From Streptomyces albireticuli (GTDB taxonomy: Bacteria; Actinomycetota; Actinomycetes; Streptomycetales; Streptomycetaceae): DNA of 64,000 bases. The notes beneath the pieces were generated by a model. That model did not search any database, was not told the DNA's origin, and worked only from the letters and a program-made list of their open reading frames with translations. Location of the stretch: positions 1,984,001-2,048,000 of the forward strand of contig NZ_CP021744.1 of NCBI RefSeq assembly GCF_002192455.1. The letters run 5' to 3'. Position 1 is the stretch's first letter. Each line of letters opens with the position of its first letter. Below, one piece after another: positions 17,415 through 26,627 of this stretch. The position numbers and the translations under genes are program-made.

Positions 17415-20400
17415 ATGCAATACGTGGCCGAGAACGACGGACGCTCCGCGACGGGCGGGCCGGCGACCGTCCCGGCGAGCCGCAAGGAAGAGGCCCTGTG
17501 GCTGCTGGAGCGCTTCGTTCCGGGCACGGGTGTCAACAACCTCTCGCTCGCCTTCCGGGTGGCGGGCCGGCTGCGGCCGGAGCTTCTCCAGGAGACGCTG
17601 ACCTTTCTGATCCGCAGGCACGAGGTGCTGCGGACGGCGTTCGTCGCCGGTGACCTCACGCTGGCCCGGCGGGTGCTGGACGCCGACGAGGCGAAGGTCG
17701 TCGTGACCGAGGCGGAGCTGCCCGCCGAGGCCCTCGCCGACGGCGCCGACGACGTACTGGACGGGATCCTCACCCGCTACGTGGGGGCCGGCTTCGCCAT
17801 GGACGGCGGGCCGCTGCTGCGCGCCCGGCTGTTCCGGGGCCCGCAGGAGGACGTCTTCTGCGTCGCGCTGCACCACCTGGTCTTCGACACCATTTCCGCG
17901 ACGACGCTGCTCGGCGAGTTCGCGGTCGTCTACAGCACTCTGGCGGCCGGCGGGCGCCCGGAGGAGACGCTGGGCGGTGTCGTGCCGGCCGCCTCGGACA
18001 TCGAGCCGACCGACCGCAGCCGGCGCTTCTGGCGCAAGCAGCTGCGCGACTTCGGTTCCGTGCGGCCGCGGCTGTGGCTGGGTGCCGACGCCGGTGACGA
18101 GCCGGACCTCGTCGGCGGCACGATCACGCGGCCGCTGCCGGACGAGGCCGTCGCGGCCGTGCGCCGGCTCCAGGAGGAGCTGCGCGCCCCCGAGGCCGTG
18201 GTGCTCCTCGCCGTCTACTACCTGCTGCTGACCCAGCACGGCGCCGGCCCGGACCTGGTCGTCGGCTCGCCGGTGAACAGCCGGCGGCCCGAGGACGCCG
18301 CCGCCATCGGCTACCACGTCAACGTGGTGCCGCTGCGGCTGCGGGTCGACCCGGAGCAGGGTTTCGCGGAGCTCGTGCGCAAGGCCCGCAGCGTGTTCAT
18401 CAACTCGATCTCGCACGCCGACGTGCCGGTGGACTCCCTGCTGCTGGAGGTCGACCGGGCCGACTCGGCGGGCTGGCGCAACACCCTCTTCCAGCACGTC
18501 TTCAACTACGTTCCCGGCGTCGGCGTGGAGGAGTTCACCCTCGACGGCATGCCGGCCCGCTTCCAGCCCGTGGAGAACGGCTTCAGCAAGTTCGACCTGG
18601 AGTTCTTCGTCCTCCCGTCGGACGACGGCATCCGGCTGCGGACGGCGTACCACAAGGGCGCGTTCGCGCAGGACGAGATCGAGGCGCTGATCAGGCGGTA
18701 CGAGGCGCTGCTCATCGCGGTCGGCGCCGATGTGGAGCGCCCCGTCGGCGAGCTGTCCGCGTGGAGCCCGGCCGACCACGAGATCATCGGGGCCGCACAC
18801 GGCGCCGCGCCGGCGGGTCCGGTGGTGAGCGTGCCGGAGGCTGTCGCCGAGCGGGTGCGCAGCACGCCGGAGGCCGTCGCGGTCGTGGACGGCGGGCGTG
18901 AGCTGACGTACGGGCAGCTGTGGGCCGCGGCCGAGCGGAACCGGGAGCGGCTCGTGGCCGCCGGGCTCGGGCGGGGCGACGTGGTCGCGGTGGCGGCGTC
19001 GCGCGGTGCGGAGCTGGCGGCGGCGACGCTGGGTGTGTGGCTCGCGGGCGCGGCGTACCTGCCGGTCGACCCGGACCACCCCGAGCAGCGGATCGCCTAT
19101 CAGCTGTCGGACTCGGGCGCGCGGGCGGTGCTGCTGGGGCCGGGCGTCGAACTCGCCGTCGAAGCAGGCGTGTTCGTGGCGCCGATGGCGGCCGTCGGGG
19201 AGCCCGGGGAGGCACCGGCCGTGCCGGGTCCGGTGACCGCGGCGGGCTCCTCGGACCTGGCCTATCTGATCTACACGTCGGGTTCCACGGGCCTGCCCAA
19301 GGGCACCCTGCTCACCCATGGGAACCTCGCCAATCTCGTCGAGCACTTCCGTGCGGAGCTGGGCGCGGATGCGGGTGAGAGCACGCTGTGGCTGACGACG
19401 TTCACGTTCGACATCTCGGCGCTGGAGCTGTTCCTGCCGCTGGTGACGGGCGGGCGGCTGGTGGTCGCGCCGGACGAGGCGCGTACGGACGGCGCGGTGC
19501 TGGCCGGGCTGCTGACCTCGTACGGCGTGGGCATCGTGCAGGCCACGCCCACGACGTGGCGGCTGGTCGTGGAGGCGGCGGGTCCGGTGCTGTCGGGGCG
19601 GCGGGTGCTGTGCGGCGGCGAGCCGCTGCCGGTGGCCCTGGCCCGGGAGCTGGCGGCCACGGGGTGTGTGCTGCGGAACGTCTACGGTCCGACGGAGACC
19701 ACGATCTGGTCGACGTCCGGGCTGGTCGGGCCGGACGTCGAGCGGGTGAGCGCGGGCCGTCCGGTGCGGGACACGCGGGTGTTCGTGGCGGATCCGGCGG
19801 GCCGGGAACTTCCCGTCCTGGTGCCGGGTGAGCTGTGCGTGGCCGGTGGCGGCGTGGCCGCCGGGTACCACGGGCGGCCCGGGCTGACCGCCGAGCGGTT
19901 CGGCGAGCACGCGTCGTACGGGCGGTTCTACCGGACCGGTGACCGGGCGCGCTGGCTGGCCGACGGCACGGTGGAGGTGCTCGGCCGGGTGGACCGGCAG
20001 ATCAAGCTGCGCGGTGTGCGGATCGAGCTGGGTGAGCTGGAGGCCGTGCTGGCCGGGCACCCGGCGGTGCGGGCGTGCGCGGTGGTCGTCGCGGGTGACG
20101 CCGGCGGCGACGGTGTGCTGGTCGCGTTCGCCGAGTCCGCGGCGGGCGAGGAGTTGGTGGAGGAGCTGTGGCAGCGGGCGTGTGCCCGTCTGCCGCGCGC
20201 CTCGGTGCCCCAGGAGTTCGTGGTGGTGGAGTCCTTGCCGACCAATGCCAGCCAGAAGGTCGACTACCCGGCGCTGGTGCGCGCCGCCTCGGAGCGGCTG
20301 GCCCGGGCGGCCGCCGACGCCGGCGCGGACGCCGCCGCCACGGACGGCGGGGCCCCGGCCGCGCACGAGGACGAGCTGGTGGCGACCCTCATGGGGCTGT

Positions 20401-20606
20401 GGGGCGAGGTGCTCGGCCGGGACGCCATCACGCCGGACACCAACTTCTTCACGCACGGCGGCCATTCGCTGCTGGGGGTGAAGCTGGTGCAGCGCCTGGA
20501 AGAAACCGTGCACGTCACCCTTAAATTGGCGCAAATCTTCTCTTACCCGACACCTGCGACTCTTGCGGATTTTGTACGCGCGAACATGGTCCGGACCAAT
20601 AGCTAA
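17415..20606 (+). CDS. Single-module NRPS, C-A-T, predicted glycine specificity
   Basis: 1,063 aa. ATG 17415 follows AGAGGAA at good spacing. The condensation domain covers about 20-450 with an intact HHLVFDT (HHxxxD) near 152. The adenylation domain covers about 470-960 (YTSGSTGLPKG near 620, FDIS near 664, YGPTE near 756). The carrier protein has GGHSLL with Ser near 1017. Reading the specificity pocket by alignment to GrsA gives D-I-L-Q-L-G-V-I-W, nearly the known glycine code (DILQLGL/MIW). There is no epimerase, thioesterase or loading signature. A discrete glycine module beside a reducing PKS recalls aminoacyl-starter macrolactams such as BE-14106 and the heronamides, but here the role is inference. 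The last 90 bp are noticeably AT-richer than the rest. Confidence 0.93.
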   Translation: MQYVAENDGRSATGGPATVPASRKEEALWLLERFVPGTGVNNLSLAFRVAGRLRPELLQETLTFLIRRHEVLRTAFVAGDLTLARRVLDADEAKVVVTEAELPAEALADGADDVLDGILTRYVGAGFAMDGGPLLRARLFRGPQEDVFCVALHHLVFDTISATTLLGEFAVVYSTLAAGGRPEETLGGVVPAASDIEPTDRSRRFWRKQLRDFGSVRPRLWLGADAGDEPDLVGGTITRPLPDEAVAAVRRLQEELRAPEAVVLLAVYYLLLTQHGAGPDLVVGSPVNSRRPEDAAAIGYHVNVVPLRLRVDPEQGFAELVRKARSVFINSISHADVPVDSLLLEVDRADSAGWRNTLFQHVFNYVPGVGVEEFTLDGMPARFQPVENGFSKFDLEFFVLPSDDGIRLRTAYHKGAFAQDEIEALIRRYEALLIAVGADVERPVGELSAWSPADHEIIGAAHGAAPAGPVVSVPEAVAERVRSTPEAVAVVDGGRELTYGQLWAAAERNRERLVAAGLGRGDVVAVAASRGAELAAATLGVWLAGAAYLPVDPDHPEQRIAYQLSDSGARAVLLGPGVELAVEAGVFVAPMAAVGEPGEAPAVPGPVTAAGSSDLAYLIYTSGSTGLPKGTLLTHGNLANLVEHFRAELGADAGESTLWLTTFTFDISALELFLPLVTGGRLVVAPDEARTDGAVLAGLLTSYGVGIVQATPTTWRLVVEAAGPVLSGRRVLCGGEPLPVALARELAATGCVLRNVYGPTETTIWSTSGLVGPDVERVSAGRPVRDTRVFVADPAGRELPVLVPGELCVAGGGVAAGYHGRPGLTAERFGEHASYGRFYRTGDRARWLADGTVEVLGRVDRQIKLRGVRIELGELEAVLAGHPAVRACAVVVAGDAGGDGVLVAFAESAAGEELVEELWQRACARLPRASVPQEFVVVESLPTNASQKVDYPALVRAASERLARAAADAGADAAATDGGAPAAHEDELVATLMGLWGEVLGRDAITPDTNFFTHGGHSLLGVKLVQRLEETVHVTLKLAQIFSYPTPATLADFVRANMVRTNS

Positions 20607-20686
20607 AGCGGACCTGGATTCATATTGAACGCGAAACGAATAAGACACCGGCCCGGCAGCGCCACCGCCGGTTAATTCGGCCCGCT

Positions 20687-20734
20687 ACGACGCCGGCCTC
20701 CGAGACCCGCCAGGGTCCCGGAGGCCGGCGTCGT
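20687..20734 (+). terminator. Rho-independent-like terminator after NRPS gene
   Basis: A 20-bp stem with one mismatch (arms 20687-20706 and 20715-20734) and an 8-nt loop lies 80 bp after the NRPS stop. It separates this operon from the regulator gene. Confidence 0.75.
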
Positions 20735-20922
20735 CGTATTAGCCCTTACGCCCCACGGCGCAGGCGGATCATGGGGAGCCGACGACCCGTCATGCGGGCT
20801 CCACAGAACCGGAAGGACGGTTTCCACTTGCTCATGGCAACCGATCGCACCGCAGGTGGGGCATGGGGTAGATTTGAGCCACAATTGGGAATGAGTGCTT
20901 TTCAGGACACTGCATGGGTAAA

Positions 20923-20954
20923 GGAATTCCCAAAAAATGGCAAATGAATTCCCC
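20923..20954 (+). promoter_or_regulatory. Paired GAATTCCC boxes upstream of LAL gene
   Basis: GGAATTCCC (20923-20931) and GAATTCCCC (20946-20954) are spaced 23 bp apart, 40-70 bp before the LAL start. Each matches 10-11 of 16 positions of the PimM-type consensus around the AWWTCCC core. Autoregulation or cross-regulation is inferred. Confidence 0.4.
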
Positions 20955-20995
20955 ATGCGGTGCCGTGAGGCGCTCCCGAACGGGGGAAAGACTGC

Positions 20996-23830
20996 ATGGC
21001 ATTTGTCGAGCGGTGTACGGAGATGGCGCGCCTGCGGGAGCTGTTCGCGCAATCGGAACAGGGCAGGGCCCAGACGGTCGTCATCAGCGGTGCCGTCGCC
21101 AGCGGCAAGACCGAACTGCTGCACACGTTCGCCGAGGAGGCCGCCCGCTCGGGCGCGCTCGTCCTGACGGCGACCGGGGCCCGCGCCGAAAGCGGCCTCG
21201 CACTCGGCCTCATCTGCCAGCTCGTCCACAACGGCGACCTGCCGCCCGACCTGGTGCAGCAGGCCGACTCGCTGCTCAACCAGAGCATCCAGCACCCGGA
21301 CGACCCCGAGCCGGAGCCGGTCACCCTCCAGCAGACCTCGGCGAAGGTGGCGCGCGGGCTCAGCACGATGCTGCTCGAACTCGCCGCCGAGCGCGGCGTC
21401 GCCCTCGTCATCGACGACATCCAGTACGCCGACGGCCCGTCCCTCCAGTTCCTGCTCTACCTGATGCGCCGGCTGACCAACGGCCGCCTCATGGTCGTGC
21501 TCAGCGAATGCGCCGTCGCCCAGCCCTCGCACCCCACCTTCCACGCCGAGCTGCTGCGCCAGCGCAACTGCCACCGCCTCCGGCTGCACCTGATCTCCCC
21601 GCAGGGCGTGCGGGAGCTGCTCGCCGAGGTCACCGACGAGGACACCGCGGGCCGGCTCGCCCCCGCGTACCACCAGGTCAGCGGCGGAAACCCGCTGCTG
21701 CTGCGCGGGCTCGTCGAGGACGGCATGGTCCGGCTGGCGGGCGGCACCGAGGCGCTGTCGACCAGGCCGATCACCGAAGAATCGTTCCAGCAGGCCGTGC
21801 TCGCCTGTCTCTACCGCTGGGACTCCGAGACCATCCGGATCGCCCACGGCCTCGCCGTGCTCGGCGAGTGGGCCACTCCCCCGCTCGTCGCCGCGCTCGT
21901 CGACATCCAGGCCGCCCGCGTGGAGCAGGGCGTCACCGACCTCTGCCGCTCCGGCTTCCTGGCCGACGGCAGGCTCCGCCACCCCGCCGTCACCGCCACC
22001 GTCCTCGGCACCATCGGCCTGGAGGAGCGGACGCGCATGCACGGCCGCGCCGCCGAGCTCCTGCACGACAACGGTGTCCGGGAGACCGACGTCGCCGAGC
22101 ACCTCGTCGCGGCCGGCCGGATCCGCGACCAGAACGACATAGCCGTCCTGCGCAACGCCGCCGTGCAGGCGCTCGCCGAGGACCGCGTCGACTTCGCCGT
22201 CGAATGCCTCACCCTCGCCTGCGCCACCTGCGCCGACGAGCGCCGGCGCGCCGCCCTCACCCTGACCCTGACCCGGCTGGAGTGGCGCACCCGGCCCTCC
22301 GCCGCCGCCCGCCACCTCACCCCGCTCACCGAGGCCCTCAAGGCCGGCCACCTGGAGAGCGACGACGCCGTCACCATCGCCGACTACCTCTTCTGGCACG
22401 GCCGGGCCGACGAGGCCCGTGCGGTCCTGGGCGTGCTCGGCACCGACGGCGGCACCGCCGGCCCGCGGTCCGTCACCGACCCGTACCACCCCGGCCACCT
22501 CCAGCCGTGGATGCACCTCAGCCGCCCCGGCACCCCCCAGGCCCTGCCCCGGGACGGCCGGCACGGCGCCGTGCCCGGCCACGTGGGCCTGACCGCCTCC
22601 GCCGCGCTGACCTCCGCCCTCTTCGACGGCCCCGGCGAGAAGGCCATCGGCTGGGCCGAGCAGGTACTCGCCGACTGCACGCTCTCCGACTGCACCGTCG
22701 CCGCCGTGCAGTCGGCGCTCTACGCGCTGATCCACTGCGACCGGGCGGCCAAGGCCGCGCCGTGGTGCCACGTCTTCATCGCCGAGGCCCGGGCCCGGCA
22801 GGCCACCACCTGGGAGGCCCTGCTCAAGGGCGTACGGGCGGAGATCGCGCTGCGCCAGGGCGACCTGCCGACCGCCGCCCGGTGGGCCGAGGAGGCGCTG
22901 TCCCTGATCTCGCCGCGCTGCTGGGGCGTCGCCGTGGGCGAGCCGCTGGCGGTGCTGCTGCTCGCGCGGACCGCGATGGGCCGCCACGAGGAGGCCGCCC
23001 AGTTGCTGCGGCACGTCGTGCCGGACGCGATGTTCGAGACCCGGTTCGGGCTGAAGTACCTGCACGCGCGCGGCCACCACCACCTCGCCGTGGGCCGGTT
23101 CCAGGCCGCGCTCGCCGACTTCCGGCGGTGCGGCGAGCTGATGCGGGAGTGGTCGCTGGACCTCCCCGCGCTGGTGCCCTGGCGCAGCGACGTCGCCCGG
23201 GTCCAGCTGGCCCTGAACCAGCGCGAGGCCGCCCGCGAACTGGTCACCGAGGAGCTGGCGCTGCCCGGCGCGACCGGTGCCCGCTCCCGCGGCGTCGCGC
23301 TCCGCGTGCTCGCCGCCGCCCGTGACCTCAAGCAGCGGCCGCTGCTCCTGCGCGAGGCCGTCGACCTGCTCCAGGCCGCCGGTGACCGGGTGGAGCTCGT
23401 CCGCGCCCTGGCCGAGCTGAGCCGGGCGCACCACGGGCTCGGCGAGTTCAACCGGGCCCGGATGATGGGCCGCCGTGCCATGCAGGTCGCCAAGGACTGC
23501 GGGGCCGAGGAGCTGTGCCGGCAGCTGCTGGCCGACCAGGACGTGGTGGACGGCGCCGACGGCGCGGAGGCGCACGGGGCCGAGAGCGCCGAGGCCCTGA
23601 GCGACGCCGAGCGGCGGGTGGCGGCGCTGGCCGCGATGGGCCACACCAACCGCGAGATCGGCAGCCGGCTGTACATCACGGTCAGCACGGTGGAGCAGCA
23701 CCTGACGCGGGTGTACCGGAAGCTGGACGTGACGCGGCGGACGGATCTGCCGCTGCGGCTCAAGGACGGCGACTACAGCCTTCCGCAGCAGGTGGCGGCG
23801 GAGCGGTGGCCGGTGGGGGCGGAGGCGTAG
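20996..23830 (+). CDS. LAL-family LuxR transcriptional regulator
   Basis: 944 aa, the usual size for large ATP-binding regulators of the LuxR family. A Walker A (SGAVASGKTELL) lies near residues 31-42 and a Walker B (ALVIDDIQ) near 138-145. A long helical TPR-like middle follows, then a C-terminal LuxR helix-turn-helix at about 868-930 (LSDAERRVAALAAMGHTNRE, then STVEQHLTRVYRKL). Such proteins are pathway-specific activators of macrolide and polyene clusters. It lies directly after the PKS/NRPS divergon, and LAL-like boxes occur upstream of it and in the divergent promoter, so it is the likely activator of this cluster. Confidence 0.93.
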   Translation: MAFVERCTEMARLRELFAQSEQGRAQTVVISGAVASGKTELLHTFAEEAARSGALVLTATGARAESGLALGLICQLVHNGDLPPDLVQQADSLLNQSIQHPDDPEPEPVTLQQTSAKVARGLSTMLLELAAERGVALVIDDIQYADGPSLQFLLYLMRRLTNGRLMVVLSECAVAQPSHPTFHAELLRQRNCHRLRLHLISPQGVRELLAEVTDEDTAGRLAPAYHQVSGGNPLLLRGLVEDGMVRLAGGTEALSTRPITEESFQQAVLACLYRWDSETIRIAHGLAVLGEWATPPLVAALVDIQAARVEQGVTDLCRSGFLADGRLRHPAVTATVLGTIGLEERTRMHGRAAELLHDNGVRETDVAEHLVAAGRIRDQNDIAVLRNAAVQALAEDRVDFAVECLTLACATCADERRRAALTLTLTRLEWRTRPSAAARHLTPLTEALKAGHLESDDAVTIADYLFWHGRADEARAVLGVLGTDGGTAGPRSVTDPYHPGHLQPWMHLSRPGTPQALPRDGRHGAVPGHVGLTASAALTSALFDGPGEKAIGWAEQVLADCTLSDCTVAAVQSALYALIHCDRAAKAAPWCHVFIAEARARQATTWEALLKGVRAEIALRQGDLPTAARWAEEALSLISPRCWGVAVGEPLAVLLLARTAMGRHEEAAQLLRHVVPDAMFETRFGLKYLHARGHHHLAVGRFQAALADFRRCGELMREWSLDLPALVPWRSDVARVQLALNQREAARELVTEELALPGATGARSRGVALRVLAAARDLKQRPLLLREAVDLLQAAGDRVELVRALAELSRAHHGLGEFNRARMMGRRAMQVAKDCGAEELCRQLLADQDVVDGADGAEAHGAESAEALSDAERRVAALAAMGHTNREIGSRLYITVSTVEQHLTRVYRKLDVTRRTDLPLRLKDGDYSLPQQVAAERWPVGAEA

Positions 23831-23842
23831 GGGGCGGGTGGC

Positions 23843-23871
23843 GGGGCCCCGGCCGGCCAGGGGCCCCGGCC
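23843..23871. terminator. GC-rich palindromic region between convergent genes
   Basis: Two direct copies of GGGGCCCCGGCC (23843-23854, 23860-23871), each self-complementary in part, fill the 42-bp gap between the convergent LAL and response-regulator genes. They could form a bidirectional terminator. Confidence 0.4.
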
Positions 23872-23872
23872 G

Positions 23873-24505
23873 TCAGTCCGTCGAGAGCAGCCCGAACTGC
23901 ATCGCGCGGGTGACGGCGGCGGTGCGGTCGGAGACCCCGAGCTTGTTGAAGCTCCGCAGGAGATGGGTCTTGACGGTGCTCTCGCCGACGAACAGGCGGC
24001 GGCCGATCTCGGAGTTGGTGCAGCCTTCGGCGACCAGCCGCAGCACCTCCAGCTCCCGCTGGGAGAGCTGCGGCCGGTCCGGTTCGCCGCCGCGCAGCCG
24101 GGAGACCAGGGCGGCGGCCACGGTGGGGGCGAGCACGGTCTCGCCGCGCGCGGCCGCTCGTACGGAGTCGGCGAGGTCGCCGCTGGAGGCGTCCTTCAGC
24201 AGATAGCCGGCGGCGCCGGCCTCGACGGCCCGCAGGATGTCGCGGTCGGTCTCGTAGGTGGTCAGCACCACGACGCGGGTCCCGGGGTGGGCGGCGCGGA
24301 TCCTGCGGGTGGCCTCGACCCCGTCGCCGCCGGGCATCCGCAGGTCCATGAGGACGATGTCGGGCTCCAGGGAGGCGCACAGGGCGACGCCCTCGGGCCC
24401 GGACGAGGCGCCGCCGACGACCTCCAGGTCGGGCTGGACGTCGAGCATGCCGCGCAGTCCCTCCCGTACCACGGGGTGGTCGTCGACGAGCAGGATCCGG
24501 ATCAT
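23873..24505 (-). CDS. NarL/FixJ-family response regulator
   Basis: 210 aa. The receiver domain has the acidic pair D8/D9, phospho-acceptor Asp54 (VLMDLRMPG), Thr82 and Lys104. The C-terminal LuxR-type helix-turn-helix (LSQRELEVLRLVAEGCTNSE) covers about 145-205. Its ATG 24505 overlaps the histidine kinase stop by four bases (ATGA), so the pair is translationally coupled. It is the last gene of an ABC transporter/two-component operon and probably controls that transporter. This arrangement is common in Streptomyces drug or lipid export systems. Confidence 0.95.
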   Translation of the reverse strand: MIRILLVDDHPVVREGLRGMLDVQPDLEVVGGASSGPEGVALCASLEPDIVLMDLRMPGGDGVEATRRIRAAHPGTRVVVLTTYETDRDILRAVEAGAAGYLLKDASSGDLADSVRAAARGETVLAPTVAAALVSRLRGGEPDRPQLSQRELEVLRLVAEGCTNSEIGRRLFVGESTVKTHLLRSFNKLGVSDRTAAVTRAMQFGLLSTD

Positions 24506-25770
24506 CGGTGGTCCTCCTGGAGCGGTGCGGTCTGGGCGTGCGCGTCGGGGGGGCAGGCCGCGGCCGTCAGCCGTACGGTCAGCCGGGTGCCCTCGCCGGG
24601 GGCGCTGGTCAGCTCCGTGGTCCCGCCGACCTCCGAGACGCGGGCGCGCATGCCGGGCAGGCCGTAGCCCTTGCCGGAGCGCCGCGCGGAGGGGACGAAG
24701 CCGCGGCCGTCGTCCCGTACGGTCAGCTCCAGGCCCTGGGGGGTGTAGGTCAGGGAGAGCTCGACGCGGGTGGCGTGCGCGTGTTTGCGGATGTTGGACA
24801 GCGCCTCCTGGGAGGCGCGCAGGGCCACCACCTCGACGGCGGGCGGCAGCTCGCAGGGGGTGCCGGTGACGCGCACGTCGACCTCGATGCCGAGCTCCTC
24901 CGCGAGCCGGTCGCCGAGGCGTCGTACGGCCTCGTCCAGCGAGCTGTCGTCGAGCTGGGCGGGGCTGAGCGAGGCGACGAGGGAGCGGGACTCGGCGAGG
25001 TTCTCGCGGGCGGTGCGCTGCATCAGGTCGAGGTAGCGGCGGGCCTGCTCGGGGTTCTTCTCCAGCTCGCCCTCCAGCACCTGGCAGAGCATGACGAGGC
25101 TGGTGAAGCCCTGCGCGAGGGTGTCGTGGATCTCGCGGGCGAGGCGCTCGCGCTCCAGGATGGCGCCGTGCGCGACGGAGAGGCGGGCCAGCTCGTCCCG
25201 GCTCTCGTCGAGCCGGCGGATCAGCTCGGCGCGCTCGCTGCTCTGCACGACGATGCTCTCCACCCAGCCGCCGATGCCCAGCGAGGACCCGGTGACGACG
25301 ACGGCGATCAGGGTCGTGCGCAGCAGGTGGCCGGGGGCGTCCCACATCAGGAACGTCCAGCCCACGAGCGGGACGAGGTTGTAGACCAGCAGGTAGGCCA
25401 TGGCCCGGAGCCGGTCGAGCAGCATGTACGACAGCGGCGCCAGGGCGACCATGGCGACGGACGCCTCCTGGGCGAGGATCGCCGCCGGGGTGTAGAGGAC
25501 GGCCATCCCGGCGCAGAAGGCGACGGCGCGCCGGGAGTTCTCCGGGTCACCCTGGAGGGCCGGCCGGCCGACGGCCACGTACAGCGGCACGGACAGCAGC
25601 AGCCAGCCGTTCATCAGCCAGACCCAGAGGCCGGGCCCGTGCGAGAAGGCGACGAAGAGCTCCGCCGCCACCAGCGCCGTACCGCAGTGGAAATCCCACA
25701 GCCGGGCGTTCCGCTGCCACGCGTGGGTGACACGGGCGCCCGGCCGTGGGGCCGCGGAGGGCACGGTCAT
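24502..25770 (-). CDS. Membrane sensor histidine kinase (HisKA_3 type)
   Basis: 422 aa. ATG 25770 was chosen because it overlaps the permease stop as ATGA. The N-terminal half (about 25-190) has several hydrophobic membrane segments and no extracellular domain of note, suggesting intramembrane sensing. The dimerisation/phosphoacceptor motif LAREIHDTLAQGF lies near 213, and the ATPase domain carries DDGRGF and GYGLPGMR. It pairs with the response regulator at 23873-24505. Co-translation with an ABC exporter suggests that it senses the exported compound or membrane stress. Confidence 0.93.
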   Translation of the reverse strand: MTVPSAAPRPGARVTHAWQRNARLWDFHCGTALVAAELFVAFSHGPGLWVWLMNGWLLLSVPLYVAVGRPALQGDPENSRRAVAFCAGMAVLYTPAAILAQEASVAMVALAPLSYMLLDRLRAMAYLLVYNLVPLVGWTFLMWDAPGHLLRTTLIAVVVTGSSLGIGGWVESIVVQSSERAELIRRLDESRDELARLSVAHGAILERERLAREIHDTLAQGFTSLVMLCQVLEGELEKNPEQARRYLDLMQRTARENLAESRSLVASLSPAQLDDSSLDEAVRRLGDRLAEELGIEVDVRVTGTPCELPPAVEVVALRASQEALSNIRKHAHATRVELSLTYTPQGLELTVRDDGRGFVPSARRSGKGYGLPGMRARVSEVGGTTELTSAPGEGTRLTVRLTAAACPPDAHAQTAPLQEDHR

Positions 25771-26627
25771 CCGTCGCGCCGGCCCTTCCAGCGGAATGTC
25801 GTCAAGCACAGAACCAGTCCTCCGATGCACCAAGCGCCCAGGACGAGGGCGACCCGGCCGAGCTCCCAGTCTCCGGCCTGCTCCAGCACCTTTGCCTGGT
25901 CAGGCAGGAAGACCGCACGGAAACCTTGGCACATCCACTTCAGCGGGAAGAAGGCGCCCACGTTCTGCATCCAGCCCGACATGTTGTTGATCGGGATGTA
26001 GACGCCGGAGATGAACTGGATGACGAGGAAGGGCAGGGTCACGATGGGCGTCGCGCTCTTGGCGTCGCGGGGGACGCTGCTCATGGCGATGCCCAGCAGC
26101 GAGCAGGCGACGAGGCCGAGGATCAGCACCCAGGCGAAGGTGAACCACTTGGCCGGGTCGGAGGGCAGCTTCAGGCCGAAGAAGGAGACGCCGAAGATCA
26201 GCAGCAGTACCGTCTCGGCGATGCCGGTGGTCAGGACCAGCCACAGCTTGCCGAAGAAGAACGAGCTGCGCGGGATGGGCATGGCCGCCAGGCGGCGCAG
26301 GTTGCCCTCCTCGCGCTCGGTGGCGATGCCGATGGCGATGGCCTGGAAGCTGGTCGACATCAGACCGGCGCCGAGCATCGCGGCCACGTACAGCTGGGAG
26401 ACGGTGATCCCGGCGCCCTCGACCTTGTCATGGAAGATCGACGCGAACATCGTCATCATCATGATCGGCAGGGCGAAGGTGAAGACCACGGCGCCGGGGT
26501 TGCGGAAGAACCCCTTGATCTCCAGTCCGCCGCGGAGCAGGCCGAGCCGGAAGGCACCGGGAAGCTTGCCCGGCCCGCCGGCCGGGTGCAGGCCGGGTGC
26601 GGTGGAACCCGCGAGAGTCTGGGTCAT
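25767..26627 (-). CDS. ABC-2 type transporter permease
   Basis: 286 aa with about six hydrophobic segments and the ABC-2 permease layout (first segment near VVFTFALPIMMMTMFASIF, conserved EREEGNLRRL loop near 120). Its ATG 26627 overlaps the ATPase stop as ATGA, and its own stop overlaps the histidine kinase start the same way. With the ATPase it forms an exporter of the drug-resistance (DrrAB-like) class. The substrate is unknown. It lies next to the polyketide regulator, but its own two-component system suggests separate control. Confidence 0.93.
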   Translation of the reverse strand: MTQTLAGSTAPGLHPAGGPGKLPGAFRLGLLRGGLEIKGFFRNPGAVVFTFALPIMMMTMFASIFHDKVEGAGITVSQLYVAAMLGAGLMSTSFQAIAIGIATEREEGNLRRLAAMPIPRSSFFFGKLWLVLTTGIAETVLLLIFGVSFFGLKLPSDPAKWFTFAWVLILGLVACSLLGIAMSSVPRDAKSATPIVTLPFLVIQFISGVYIPINNMSGWMQNVGAFFPLKWMCQGFRAVFLPDQAKVLEQAGDWELGRVALVLGAWCIGGLVLCLTTFRWKGRRDG

